Assembly (NCBI RefSeq): GCF_000337535.1
Contig: NZ_AOIP01000029.1
Span: 53,615 to 117,614, forward strand
Origin: Natrialba aegyptia DSM 13077
Lineage (GTDB): Archaea; Halobacteriota; Halobacteria; Halobacteriales; Natrialbaceae
DNA: 64,000 nt
Direction of reading: 5' to 3'
Below, in pieces: positions 1 through 6,942 of the stretch. Each line of letters begins with the position of its first letter. Within the stretch, counting starts at the first letter, position 1. The notes beneath the pieces were generated by a model. That model did no database searches, had not been told where the DNA came from, and worked only from the letters and a program-made list of their open reading frames with translations. A program made the translations under genes and the position numbers.

Positions 1-52
1 CGAATCCGTCGGCGTCGTGCTCCGACCCCGAGTGTGGCTCAGTAGCTGACAT
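1..52 (-). CDS. 5' end of an unidentified gene (runs off the window)
   Basis: Reading leftwards from an ATG at 52 there is an open frame of 17 codons (MSATEPHSGSEHDADGF) that leaves the window. It starts 70 nt downstream of the stop of the sulfatase-like gene on the same strand and has the polar, acidic N-terminus usual for haloarchaeal proteins. The piece is too short to assign a function. It could also be chance coding potential. Confidence 0.4.
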   Translation of the reverse strand, partial: MSATEPHSGSEHDADGF

Positions 53-122
53 GTCGTTCGCCGTCTGCTGGTTCGATCGATCGGTGTTCGCGGCCGACTC
101 GCGCTCGATTTGCGGGGCCACG

Positions 123-1778
123 CTACAGGTAGCCGAGATCCGCGAGTCGTTCCTTCGTTCCCTCTCGCATCGCCACCTCGCCTGTCGAAACCGACTCTCC
201 GAGCGGCTCGAACTCGTCCTCGAGGCGCTGGCGGAGTCGCCGAACCGTCTCCGGTTCCGCGTCCGAAATGTCCGTCCGTTCGTGCGGATCGGTTTCGACG
301 TGGTGGAGCCGCTCGAAGCCGTCGTCGCCGCGGACGTACTTGTACTCGCTCGTCCGAATCGCCCGGAGCCGCCGGTCGAACTCGCGGACGCGGTCCGGAA
401 CGTCGTCGAACCGCGCTTCGAGCCGATCGATCGAGGGCTGCGGAGCGACGTACTCGGCGAAGACGGCGTCCCGCGAGTTCGGTGCCGCCGCGGGTGCCGT
501 CGCGTCCGGTTTCGGCGTCCCGGTCGCGGCGGTCGTCGTTGCCGATGTCGCTCCGGCCGAGGGCGCGTCCGGCCTCGAGCCGGGATACAGCGAGTAGCCC
601 GTCGCTTGCTCGCGCAGTTCGGGGTCGTCGACGCCGGCGGCTTCGAGCACCGTCAGCGGCACGTCGAGCAGTTGCACGAGTTCACTGCGGCGGTCGCCAC
701 CGACGAAGGGGCCACCGTGACAGACGAGCGGGACGTTGAGCAGGGTGTCGTAGAGGTTATACTGGTGACCGAAGAATCCGTGATCCCCGACGTGTTCGCC
801 GTGGTCGCCGCAGACGACGACGAGCGTGTCCTCCCACTCGTCGTTCGTCTCGAGCGCCTCCCGAAGCCGGCCGACCTGCGCGTCGGCGTACGCCAGCGAC
901 GCGCGATACAGGCCGCGGAGCAGCGTGAACTCGCGGTCGGTGATCTCGTAGTCCTCGCAGTCGTAGGCGCGCGGGTCCTGTCGGATCGCGGTCGCCTCTT
1001 CGTAGGTCGCATCCGCGGGGAGAAATCGCTCCGCGAACTCGCGCGGCGGGTCGTACTCGACGTGGGGTTCGATGAAGTTACAGAACAGGAAGAACGGCCG
1101 GTCGTCGTCGCGGGTGGCGAGCCAGTTTTCGACCCAGTCCGCCGAGCGGGACGCCCCGTCGTCGCCCGCCGGCTGGAAGAGTTCACTGTAGAGGATGTTC
1201 GCCGCATTGACGACCGGGTTGCCGTCGAAGAGGCGGTTACGGGTCGCCCGAAGCTTCTCGTGGAGGTCCTCGCCGCGGACGACGGTCCCCATGTCGGTTT
1301 CTGACTGGATGTACTGCCAGCCCTTGCGCAGGTCGTCAAAGCCGCGGTCGAAGCCGAACTCTTCGGTGATCCACGTATTGTTCGAGACGCCGATCGTTTC
1401 GAAGCCGGCGTCGTCGAACGCCTCGGGGAGCGTCCGCAGGTCGGAATCGAGATACGTGTGGTCGCCGTGGGTGCCGTGCTCGGAGGCGTAGAGCCCGGTA
1501 AACATCGAGGCGTGGGAGGGAAGCGTCCACGGTGCCGTCGCGAACGCGTTCTCGAACGTCGTTCCCGTTTCGGCGAGCCGGTGCAGTTCCGGGGTCGTCC
1601 GATCGTGGGTGGCTGCGGCCCCGTTATTCTCGTCCCATTCGTTCTCATCGGTCTGGCCCCAGTCTCCGGCGACTCGCCGCGCCCGTGCCGTATCGAGAAC
1701 GACGAGAACGACGTTCCGAACCGTAGAATGTGACTCCGATTCACCCGAATTCGACTCACGCTGGGTTTGCTCCGCCAT
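123..1778 (-). CDS. Sulfatase-like hydrolase (alkaline phosphatase superfamily)
   Basis: The 551-aa protein has the sulfatase fold signatures: an N-terminal metal-binding strand NVVLVVLDTAR (about 22-32), the nucleophile loop APWTLPSHASMFTG (about 82-95) and the second metal site VVCGDHGEHVGDHG (about 320). In true sulfatases the nucleophile loop is C/S-x-P-S-R. Here the position is Thr and the Arg is His, so formylglycine formation is not possible, and a phospho-type hydrolase or transferase activity is at least as likely (inference). Residues about 395-425 form an Ala/Thr/Pro-rich insert. There is no signal peptide, which suggests a cytoplasmic enzyme. The natural substrate is unknown; many haloarchaeal relatives lie beside glycan genes. 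Confidence 0.85.
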   Translation of the reverse strand: MAEQTQRESNSGESESHSTVRNVVLVVLDTARARRVAGDWGQTDENEWDENNGAAATHDRTTPELHRLAETGTTFENAFATAPWTLPSHASMFTGLYASEHGTHGDHTYLDSDLRTLPEAFDDAGFETIGVSNNTWITEEFGFDRGFDDLRKGWQYIQSETDMGTVVRGEDLHEKLRATRNRLFDGNPVVNAANILYSELFQPAGDDGASRSADWVENWLATRDDDRPFFLFCNFIEPHVEYDPPREFAERFLPADATYEEATAIRQDPRAYDCEDYEITDREFTLLRGLYRASLAYADAQVGRLREALETNDEWEDTLVVVCGDHGEHVGDHGFFGHQYNLYDTLLNVPLVCHGGPFVGGDRRSELVQLLDVPLTVLEAAGVDDPELREQATGYSLYPGSRPDAPSAGATSATTTAATGTPKPDATAPAAAPNSRDAVFAEYVAPQPSIDRLEARFDDVPDRVREFDRRLRAIRTSEYKYVRGDDGFERLHHVETDPHERTDISDAEPETVRRLRQRLEDEFEPLGESVSTGEVAMREGTKERLADLGYL

Positions 1779-2425
1779 GGATAGCGTATCTCCGCTTCAC
1801 ATGGGGAAGGTCACCAGCCCGGAACTTGCAGGTGTTTCACGATATCGTGATGGCCCGATGTGCACCTTCCCGGCCCGACCGTCTTGGGAGATTTCCCGCG
1901 TCTCGGCTGGTGTTATACGGGTCGTCAGAAGGGGAGAGTTTCTGTGGATTCGAGCTTCAGCCGTCAGGGGAAGGGTGGAACGCCGCGATCTATAAACTAT
2001 GATCTGTTTCCCTGACGCCATGGAACGATACACCGCGCGTATTCAGCACGAGACGGTCCATTCTGTATCGGCCGGTGTAACAGGTATCCCCACTCTGCGT
2101 TACTCATACTGCCGGACAAAAGTCAGTGAACACTCGATCGCGTCTCACGGATCGTCGCTTGTGGCGACGGCCGTTCGAGTGCGATCGACGTGTGAATAGT
2201 TTTGTCCGGCAGTATCAATAGTTTCCACGTCGAATTTCGACTGCCAGTAGTAGCGTCGGGCCCCACCCAGACGAAGGTGCGGCGGGCGAGTGCGTACGGG
2301 ACGGCACGAACACGAAGACAACCGGGCAGGCCAGCGGGGCCGTCCGCCGGGCCTCGGGAGCAGGACTTGTCGGCGGTGAGTCGACCGTGTCGGTGGCTTC
2401 CCGTGCCGGTCCACTAAACTGCGAT
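1779..2425. other. Intergenic stretch containing a MITE-like element
   Basis: This 647-nt stretch lies between the sulfatase-like gene and the small membrane protein gene. Apart from the inverted-repeat element at 2107-2214 I see no convincing gene. Open frames at 1797-2033 and 2215-2523 have arginine- and serine-rich shadow-like compositions and no motif. Confidence 0.6.
2107..2214. mobile_element. MITE-like element, 108 bp, 15-bp terminal inverted repeats
   Basis: The left end TACTGCCGGACAAAA (2107-2121) is the perfect reverse complement of the right end TTTTGTCCGGCAGTA (2200-2214). The trinucleotide TCA occurs directly on both sides (2104-2106 and 2215-2217), as expected for a 3-bp target duplication. 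The interior holds weaker complementary blocks around CACTCGATCGC and GCGATCGACGTGTG. There is no ORF inside, so it would be non-autonomous, moved by a transposase elsewhere. The exact IS family cannot be told from this window. Confidence 0.75.
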
Positions 2426-2629
2426 TTACGGCTCATTCTCGTTGATGTCTCCGCGCCTGCTGACCTTCGAATGGACGGCTCCGATCGTTCGGACGCCCCA
2501 GAAAATGGTGACGCCGATACCACCGAAGGCTAGCAGGGACACGAAGACCCGGAACAGGTACTCTACAAGGGTCACGCTATGGCCCGTATGCAGTACGACG
2601 AACGCTGGTGAACCGATAAGCGAAAACAT
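2426..2629 (-). CDS. Small two-helix membrane protein, last gene of the OsmC/methyltransferase operon
   Basis: The protein has 67 aa. Residues about 4-20 are moderately hydrophobic and residues 24-47 form a clear transmembrane helix (VEYLFRVFVSLLAFGGIGV onwards), followed by a charged tail KVSRRGDINENEP. It begins 16 nt after the stop of the upstream membrane protein gene, which supports cotranscription. I do not recognise a family. Its place suggests an accessory subunit of the four-helix protein encoded next to it (inference). Confidence 0.6.
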   Translation of the reverse strand: MFSLIGSPAFVVLHTGHSVTLVEYLFRVFVSLLAFGGIGVTIFWGVRTIGAVHSKVSRRGDINENEP

Positions 2630-2645
2630 GGATCGGTCAGATCAG

Positions 2646-3143
2646 CTACGCGGTGTGAACTCCTCGGTACGACAACACAACCCCGACAATGAACACGATC
2701 GTCGCGAGGTAGATCGGTCCGAGATGCGTCACCCAATCGTGGGAGAACGCATTTCCCGTCCAATGCATCGGTAACGCGAGCGCCAGGCCGACGACAGCTG
2801 TGACGATCGCAGTCGTCCACGCCCAGGTGAGTCGCTGGCGCACGCCGTACCACGAGAGGCCCGTGATGGCGATGCCCGTCGAGATTATGAACGCGGCAGT
2901 GGCGACGTGGAGGTGACTGATGTAGTACGCCACCGTCGGATCGAGTTCGGCGCTCGTCATCCCATCCAGCGTACTGACGCCGAGTTCGAAGCCATCCCCC
3001 ACGAAATTCATCACGAGAAACACGACGCCGTAACCGACGAACGCGATTCCGGCGAGTGCCATCAACAGCGCTCCGTTCCGGAGTTGCGACTCAATTTGGA
3101 CCTGTTCTTCCTGTTCGTCCGCGACCGGGTGATTCGTCGTCAT
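2646..3143 (-). CDS. Four-helix membrane protein with conserved-looking histidines
   Basis: The 165-aa protein starts at MTTNHPVADEQ, chosen because this ATG lies 5 nt after the stop of the methyltransferase gene; the longer in-frame start would overlap that gene. After a 35-residue acidic N-terminus there are four hydrophobic helices: about 24-45, 70-92, 101-123 and 136-158. Histidines cluster near the membrane faces (SHLHVATAAF between helices 1 and 2; MHWTGNAFSHDWVTHLG between helices 3 and 4), a pattern compatible with heme or metal binding, but this is only inference. No known family is recognised. Confidence 0.7.
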   Translation of the reverse strand: MTTNHPVADEQEEQVQIESQLRNGALLMALAGIAFVGYGVVFLVMNFVGDGFELGVSTLDGMTSAELDPTVAYYISHLHVATAAFIISTGIAITGLSWYGVRQRLTWAWTTAIVTAVVGLALALPMHWTGNAFSHDWVTHLGPIYLATIVFIVGVVLSYRGVHTA

Positions 3144-3148
3144 GGTGA

Positions 3149-3916
3149 TTATTTGGTCGCCCCGAGTGAGATGCTCTTGACGCCGTACTTCTGGCACGCG
3201 TTCGCCGCCCGCTCCGAGACGAATTCGTACTGCGTGTTTTCTCGGACGTCTGTCACCGAGAAGCCAGCCGCTTCGATGGACGTCGTATACCGGTCGATCT
3301 GCTCGGCCCCGCCGATGCAGGCCGCCCAGAGGTCTTCGTCGTTTTTGATGCTCTCCGGCAGTAGCTCCTCGCTGATGATATCGGAGATGGCAAGCCGACC
3401 GCCGGGGGCGAGCACCCGATGGGCTTCCTCGAACACCTGCGGCTTGTCCGGTGAGAGGTTGATGACCCCGTTCGAGATGACGACATCGAAGGTCCCATCG
3501 TCGAAGGGAACGTCCTCGATGTAGCCGTGCTCGAACGAGACGTGCTCCATTCCCGCATCGTCGCGCAACGTGCGAGCCTTCTCGAGTTGCTGGTCCGTCA
3601 TGTCTAAGCCGGTCACGCTTCCGGCGTTCCCCGTGTGAAGCGCTGCGACGAACGCGTCCGTGCCCGATCCACTGCCGAGATCGAGGACGTCGTCTCCGTC
3701 CTCGATAGCAGCGAGATCGAAGTAGTACCCAACGCCGGCGAACGATTCCATCGCCGCCACGGGAATTTGATCGAGGTGCGCCGGCGGATACCCGAGACGT
3801 TCCGCCAGCTCTCGCCCCATCTCGAAGTGATACTCTTCGTCGGAGTCCTCCGCGACATCCTCGTAGACTGATTTCACCGCTTGTTCCAGTTTATCGACAT
3901 CGAGTGAGTTTGCCAT
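3149..3916 (-). CDS. ArsM-like SAM-dependent methyltransferase
   Basis: The 255-aa class I methyltransferase has the SAM-binding motif VLDLGSGSG (77-85), the acidic loop TGLDMTDQQL (102-111) and motifs GYIEDV (131-136) and VISNGVINLSPDK (146-158). These closely resemble arsenite S-adenosylmethionine methyltransferase (ArsM). The Cys of the ArsM motif W..C.GGA is present (C200), and a second Cys is C241. The N-terminal cysteine pair of classical ArsM is missing, and the Cys in ISNCVINL is Gly. Arsenite could still be bound by two thiols, but a different soft substrate (thiol, selenium, tellurium) is equally possible. It sits between the OsmC gene (11 nt away) and the four-helix membrane protein gene (5 nt away). 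Confidence 0.85.
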   Translation of the reverse strand: MANSLDVDKLEQAVKSVYEDVAEDSDEEYHFEMGRELAERLGYPPAHLDQIPVAAMESFAGVGYYFDLAAIEDGDDVLDLGSGSGTDAFVAALHTGNAGSVTGLDMTDQQLEKARTLRDDAGMEHVSFEHGYIEDVPFDDGTFDVVISNGVINLSPDKPQVFEEAHRVLAPGGRLAISDIISEELLPESIKNDEDLWAACIGGAEQIDRYTTSIEAAGFSVTDVRENTQYEFVSERAANACQKYGVKSISLGATK

Positions 3917-3927
3917 TTGTCCCCACC

Positions 3928-4533
3928 TCAGTCGTCGGCACCCACCTCAGCAGGCGTATTCACCGTGAGGTTGACGTCCTGTTCGAGCGAGACGAGCGTG
4001 TAGACTGGCGCCCGCCGAGCCCACTCGTCGACCTCATCCTTGTCGAGGTCGGGGCTCTCGATCTCGATCTCGGCGATCAAGTTTTCGAACACCGTGTCGG
4101 CGTTCCCGAGATCCTCCACACTGAAGAGGACGCCGGGGTCAAAGTCGGTGCGAACGCGCGTCTCGAGGTGATCGATGTCGACGCCGGTTGCGACGGCGTT
4201 GATGGTAATGCCGACGTTGATGCACGAGGCAAGCGCGGAGAGCGCAACCTCGATCGGCTCCATTCGATCCGTCGCCCCGGCCCAGCCGCCGGCCTCTAGC
4301 ACTTCCTTCCACCCGCCGTACGGGATCGTGTACGCGCGGGTGTCGCGCTCGATCGTCTCGCCGCCGAGATCGTACGAGTCTATCGTCGCCAGACTGTGGG
4401 CACAGGTCCCCTCGTAGGTCGACCGGGCGCGTAGCCCGAGCCGGACTTCCTCGGGATTCTCGGCGGCGTGTTCCGCGAACGCAGCGAACTCCTCGGTGTC
4501 GACCCCGTGGGTGACCTCTCGTTCGGATGTCAT
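3928..4533 (-). CDS. OsmC family protein (thiol-dependent peroxide/redox defence)
   Basis: The 201-aa protein has the OsmC/Ohr fold features: an N-terminal beta-rich half (RLGLRARSTYEGTCAHSLATI) and the helix EPIEVALSALASCINVGITI with the typical resolving or peroxidatic Cys, followed by the hydrophobic helix pattern TINAVATGVDI. OsmC/Ohr proteins reduce organic hydroperoxides through a Cys pair; the other candidate Cys is in GTCAHS, earlier in the chain than usual. The start ATG lies 3 nt after the stop of the upstream micro-protein gene, so the two are surely cotranscribed. The neighbouring methyltransferase suggests a shared role in electrophile, thiol or metalloid stress (inference). Confidence 0.88.
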   Translation of the reverse strand: MTSEREVTHGVDTEEFAAFAEHAAENPEEVRLGLRARSTYEGTCAHSLATIDSYDLGGETIERDTRAYTIPYGGWKEVLEAGGWAGATDRMEPIEVALSALASCINVGITINAVATGVDIDHLETRVRTDFDPGVLFSVEDLGNADTVFENLIAEIEIESPDLDKDEVDEWARRAPVYTLVSLEQDVNLTVNTPAEVGADD

Positions 4534-4536
4534 GGA

Positions 4537-4710
4537 TCAGACCACCTGGAGGTGCTCCTCTCGGAGTTCGTCGTCCGAGTAGTCCCGTCCGTGGTCCTCC
4601 TGCATGTGGTTCTTGGCCAGTTCGACCGCTTCGAGTTCGTTCTCCGACTGGATGATAAAGCGGCAATCGCCGGCTTCCGATTCACAGTCGAGTTTGTACG
4701 CGTCTACCAT
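4537..4710 (-). CDS. DUF1059-like small metal-binding protein (first gene of operon)
   Basis: This 57-aa gene runs from ATG at 4710 to TGA at 4537. The protein starts MVDAYKLDCESEAGDCRF and continues with an amphipathic helix ENELEAVELAKNHMQEDHG. This C-x6-C, hydrophobic strand, helix and His arrangement matches the DUF1059/COG5466 predicted small metal-binding proteins, which are 50-60 aa long. Candidate ligands are C9, C16, H35 and H40. It is the promoter-proximal gene, 14 nt downstream of a strong inverted repeat, and could be a sensor or carrier for the operon (inference). Confidence 0.75.
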   Translation of the reverse strand: MVDAYKLDCESEAGDCRFIIQSENELEAVELAKNHMQEDHGRDYSDDELREEHLQVV

Positions 4711-5033
4711 TGTGTCTCAGTTGCCTTGCGGCATTCGTGGTAACGTGCCACAAGGTTAGATAGCTACCTCATGCCGTGTGCGCAGCAGGCAACAGCCCGT
4801 GTGGAGTCTGCGAGTTCCGCAGTCGTTGCCGATCGATCAGGTGCTGAAAAACCGCGTCGTCATTGCAAGCGAGGTGACCGGAAACACGGCGGGACCCGTC
4901 ACAGCTACCTCTTGGTTCCGCTACGAACGGCTACCTACTGTCCTCCGGGGGCCCGATGGTCTCGCCTCTCATCCGGCTGGTGGGTCCCGTGGAGCAAGGG
5001 AAAAGAACACCAACCGGTCCGATCACCGCCTCA
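4711..5033. other. Intergenic region with the OsmC operon promoter
   Basis: This region lies between the start of the DUF1059-like gene (minus strand) and the hairpin element at 5034. It holds the inverted repeat at 4724-4755 and, upstream of it on the minus strand, a weak TATA-like TATCTAAC (4757-4764). From about 4770 to 5033 I see no gene, tRNA or other structure. Confidence 0.5.
4724..4755 (-). promoter_or_regulatory. Inverted repeat, candidate operator of the OsmC/ArsM-like operon
   Basis: The arms CCTTGCGGCA (4724-4733) and TGCCACAAGG (4746-4755) are complementary at 9 of 10 positions with a 12-nt spacer, giving a 22-nt centre-to-centre spacing that suits a dimeric regulator. The repeat ends 14 nt before the first start codon and lies between a TATA-like element and the expected transcription start, a position at which binding would repress. 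The regulator is unknown; the FilR1-type protein encoded nearby at 5113-5919 is one candidate. Confidence 0.55.
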
Positions 5034-5112
5034 TACGGTCTGCTGTAACGATTTACCGGTGCAACCGCGCCCGTCCTGCGGTTGCGCCGGAAACGACTTA
5101 CAGCAGTCCGTA
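5034..5112. mobile_element. Palindromic MITE-like element, 79 bp, abutting a stop codon
   Basis: The left arm TACGGTCTGCTGTAA and the right arm TTACAGCAGTCCGTA are complementary except for one base, and further inward CCGGTGCAACCGC pairs with GCGGTTGCGCCGG, so almost the whole element can fold into one long hairpin. TCA flanks both sides (5031-5033 and 5113-5115). The right-hand TCA is the complement of the TGA stop of the regulator gene on the minus strand. The element has no coding capacity. In RNA it would make a strong 3' hairpin for the regulator transcript. Confidence 0.65.
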
Positions 5113-5919
5113 TCAAAGATCGTTTTCGAGAGGGAGTGTTGGCGTCTTTCGTCGGTGGGAAGCGAAGGTTGATTCCGCCCATTCGCGCGCGTCTGTCGCG
5201 TCGGTGTCGACAAGAACTCGAACCGTAACCCCCTCGGTGCCGTACCCAATTATTGCGATTCGGTCGTCGCATATACTGACCCCAAACGGCGGTAACCCAT
5301 CGTGTAATCGGACATCGAGATTGCCGCTCTCTAATGCCTCCGAGAACAGATCCGGGCAGTCCGAGCGAATGTAATCGGCCACCCTCGGCGGGTTGATGAG
5401 CTCTGTTTCCATCCCATCGATAACTCTCCGGCAGAGTTCGTTCTTACACGAATCGAGCATGGCAACGTCGAGGCCGGTAAACCGCAATCGATCCGTCTCC
5501 TCGATTAGCGAACAGAAACGGGTGATCGGCCGGGATGGGTCCTCGGGGTCAGCGACCGTTACGGTTGCATCCGAGCACATGTCGATGGTGAAACCGCTTT
5601 CTTCACCCGGAAGCAAGCGCCAAACGTTACGTAGCTTCTGTTCGGTTTCGACTCGGTCGATCACATCCGCCATCGCTGACGCAACGAAGGCACCCAGTTG
5701 TGTCACCGCGTACTGATATCCATCCCTGTAAACCCAATCGCGATCTTCGAACTCGCTGAGCGTCCGTCTGATCGTGGACTCCGAAACGCCGGTCATCTCC
5801 CAGAGTTCGGACCGGCTTCGAGGACGAACCGTGAGCGCGATAAGCGTTGGCGCACGGTGTTCGGATCGTGCAAGGTACGCTATATCGTCGATCGGCGTCT
5901 TCGTGCCACTTAACCCCAT
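5113..5919 (-). CDS. Winged-helix transcriptional regulator, FilR1-type
   Basis: The 268-aa protein starts at MGLSGTKTPIDDIAYLARSE; in-frame upstream codons belong to a less plausible extension. Residues about 5-85 form an N-terminal winged helix (RSRSELWEMTGVSESTIRRT recognition region, then a wing WVYRDGYQYAVTQLG). Residues about 110-255 match the FilR1 middle-domain architecture common in haloarchaeal regulators, which binds an unknown ligand. The stop codon coincides with the edge of a palindromic element. It reads toward the OsmC operon promoter, so control of that operon is possible but unproven. Confidence 0.8.
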   Translation of the reverse strand: MGLSGTKTPIDDIAYLARSEHRAPTLIALTVRPRSRSELWEMTGVSESTIRRTLSEFEDRDWVYRDGYQYAVTQLGAFVASAMADVIDRVETEQKLRNVWRLLPGEESGFTIDMCSDATVTVADPEDPSRPITRFCSLIEETDRLRFTGLDVAMLDSCKNELCRRVIDGMETELINPPRVADYIRSDCPDLFSEALESGNLDVRLHDGLPPFGVSICDDRIAIIGYGTEGVTVRVLVDTDATDAREWAESTFASHRRKTPTLPLENDL

Positions 5920-5985
5920 GGTACTAATACACACGAGGGGTTGAAAAGCCCTATTTTTGGCATCCATGCGAAAACCGTTACCGCC

Positions 5986-6102
5986 GTGCTGCCCGCCTGG
6001 TTCCCCGCCCTGACCGCCCTCATCGGCGTCTGGTTCCTCCTCAATGCCCGCAACTCGGCCGCCCCGACCACACGCCGTCCGCGACTGCGGACGAAGACAT
6101 GA
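5986..6102 (+). CDS. Possible 38-aa single-helix membrane protein
   Basis: A GTG-started frame encodes a protein with one hydrophobic helix (LPAWFPALTALIGVWFLL) followed by a basic tail. Its TGA overlaps an ATG at 6099 (ATGA), which itself starts a nine-codon frame. The hydrophobic and then positively charged composition looks protein-like, but there is no independent support. It may be the 3' remnant of a longer gene. Confidence 0.3.
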   Translation: MLPAWFPALTALIGVWFLLNARNSAAPTTRRPRLRTKT

Positions 6103-6115
6103 GCACAACCGAGGG

Positions 6116-6397
6116 ATGCTCGTGCTGAGCCACGCCCACCTCGTCGCCGAAGAACTGAAATCCGACCCCGAGCCGAAGACCGTCACCGAACTCGCCGACG
6201 CGTGCGATCTCACCGACTCTCGAGTTCGCGAGGCGCTCGATGCGATGACCGACGACGGGACGGTCTATCGGGTGGACCGCGATTCAGCAGACGTCGACCG
6301 ATACGAACTCGACGAGTCCAAGATGGCCGGGATTGCGTTCGTCCGCTCGCATGGAAAACGCATCGTTCGGCGGTCGGAACGGCCGTTTCGGTGCTAA
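6116..6397 (+). CDS. Small winged-helix DNA-binding protein (start uncertain, possible frameshift)
   Basis: The frame from ATG 6116 gives 93 aa: LSHAHLVAEELKSDPEPKTV, then a helix-turn-helix TELADACDLTDSRVREALDA and a wing TVYRVDRDSADVDRYEL. This resembles the small MarR/Lrp-like wHTH proteins of haloarchaea. A second ATG at 6099 begins MSTTEGCSC and hits TGA after nine codons. Dropping two bases after the sixth codon of that frame would join it to the wHTH frame as MSTTEGLVLSHAHLV, so either the 6116 start is real or the 5' end carries a frameshift. The target is unknown. Confidence 0.65.
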   Translation: MLVLSHAHLVAEELKSDPEPKTVTELADACDLTDSRVREALDAMTDDGTVYRVDRDSADVDRYELDESKMAGIAFVRSHGKRIVRRSERPFRC

Positions 6398-6398
6398 C

Positions 6399-6416
6399 GA
6401 GACGCTATCGTGTCTC
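6399..6416 (+). terminator. Small hairpin after the wHTH gene
   Basis: GAGAC (6399-6403) pairs with GTCTC (6412-6416) across an 8-nt loop and is followed by TTTG. It lies directly behind the stop codon at 6395-6397 and could help end that transcript. The stem is short, so this is a weak call. Confidence 0.25.
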
Positions 6417-6455
6417 TTTGCTGTATTTTAACTACGAGCAACGCACTGATGGCGT

Positions 6456-6863
6456 ATGGAGACGGATCCTGAGCCCGCAAAACGCGTGGTCACCTTCGAT
6501 CTGATGCTCGCCCTCTCGAATCTCGTTGTCTGTCTGCTGCTAGGTGGCGTGGTCGCGTTCGAGTTCGACTGGTGGCCCGTCGGCGTCGCCGCCGCCCTCG
6601 TCACGGGCGTGCTTAGCGCCGCCGCGGACCGAGGGCGGGCGGGACAGTGGCTGCTGAGCGCCGTCGGCATCCTGGCCATCGCCGTCCTCGTCTGGCTGAC
6701 GATCACCGACGCGCTCGTACTCGAAGCCATCCCGTGGCTGCTCCTCGGTCTTGCGGCCGGAATCGCCGTCAACCGGCTCTATTTCGGCGTCGTTCGACCG
6801 GTTCCAGCATTTCGACGCCGCGGATATACCGGTGACGCTGCCGTCGATGACCGGTCACAATAA
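6456..6863 (+). CDS. Hypothetical membrane protein, four predicted helices
   Basis: The 135-aa protein has hydrophobic helices at about 14-34, 41-60, 66-84 and 87-108 and a basic, polar C-terminus. The ATG is preceded by TATTTTAACT at 6423-6432, placed for a nearly leaderless transcript, which supports this start. No family is recognised. It converges with the nucleoside hydrolase gene. Confidence 0.7.
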   Translation: METDPEPAKRVVTFDLMLALSNLVVCLLLGGVVAFEFDWWPVGVAAALVTGVLSAAADRGRAGQWLLSAVGILAIAVLVWLTITDALVLEAIPWLLLGLAAGIAVNRLYFGVVRPVPAFRRRGYTGDAAVDDRSQ

Positions 6864-6942
6864 CACGGCAGCGCTGGCATACTCACGACCCGCCGATAGC
6901 ATTGCATTGCACTCGTTCTGTTCCAATCCACGAACCGGTTCT

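Noticed and set aside
51..1304. Long plus-strand open frame opposite the sulfatase-like gene
   Set aside because: It is antisense to a gene with clear family motifs; composition is Arg/Val-rich and typical of GC-rich shadow frames.
1797..2033. 78-aa minus-strand frame in the gap after the sulfatase-like gene
   Set aside because: No TATA, no domain, basic composition unlike haloarchaeal proteins.
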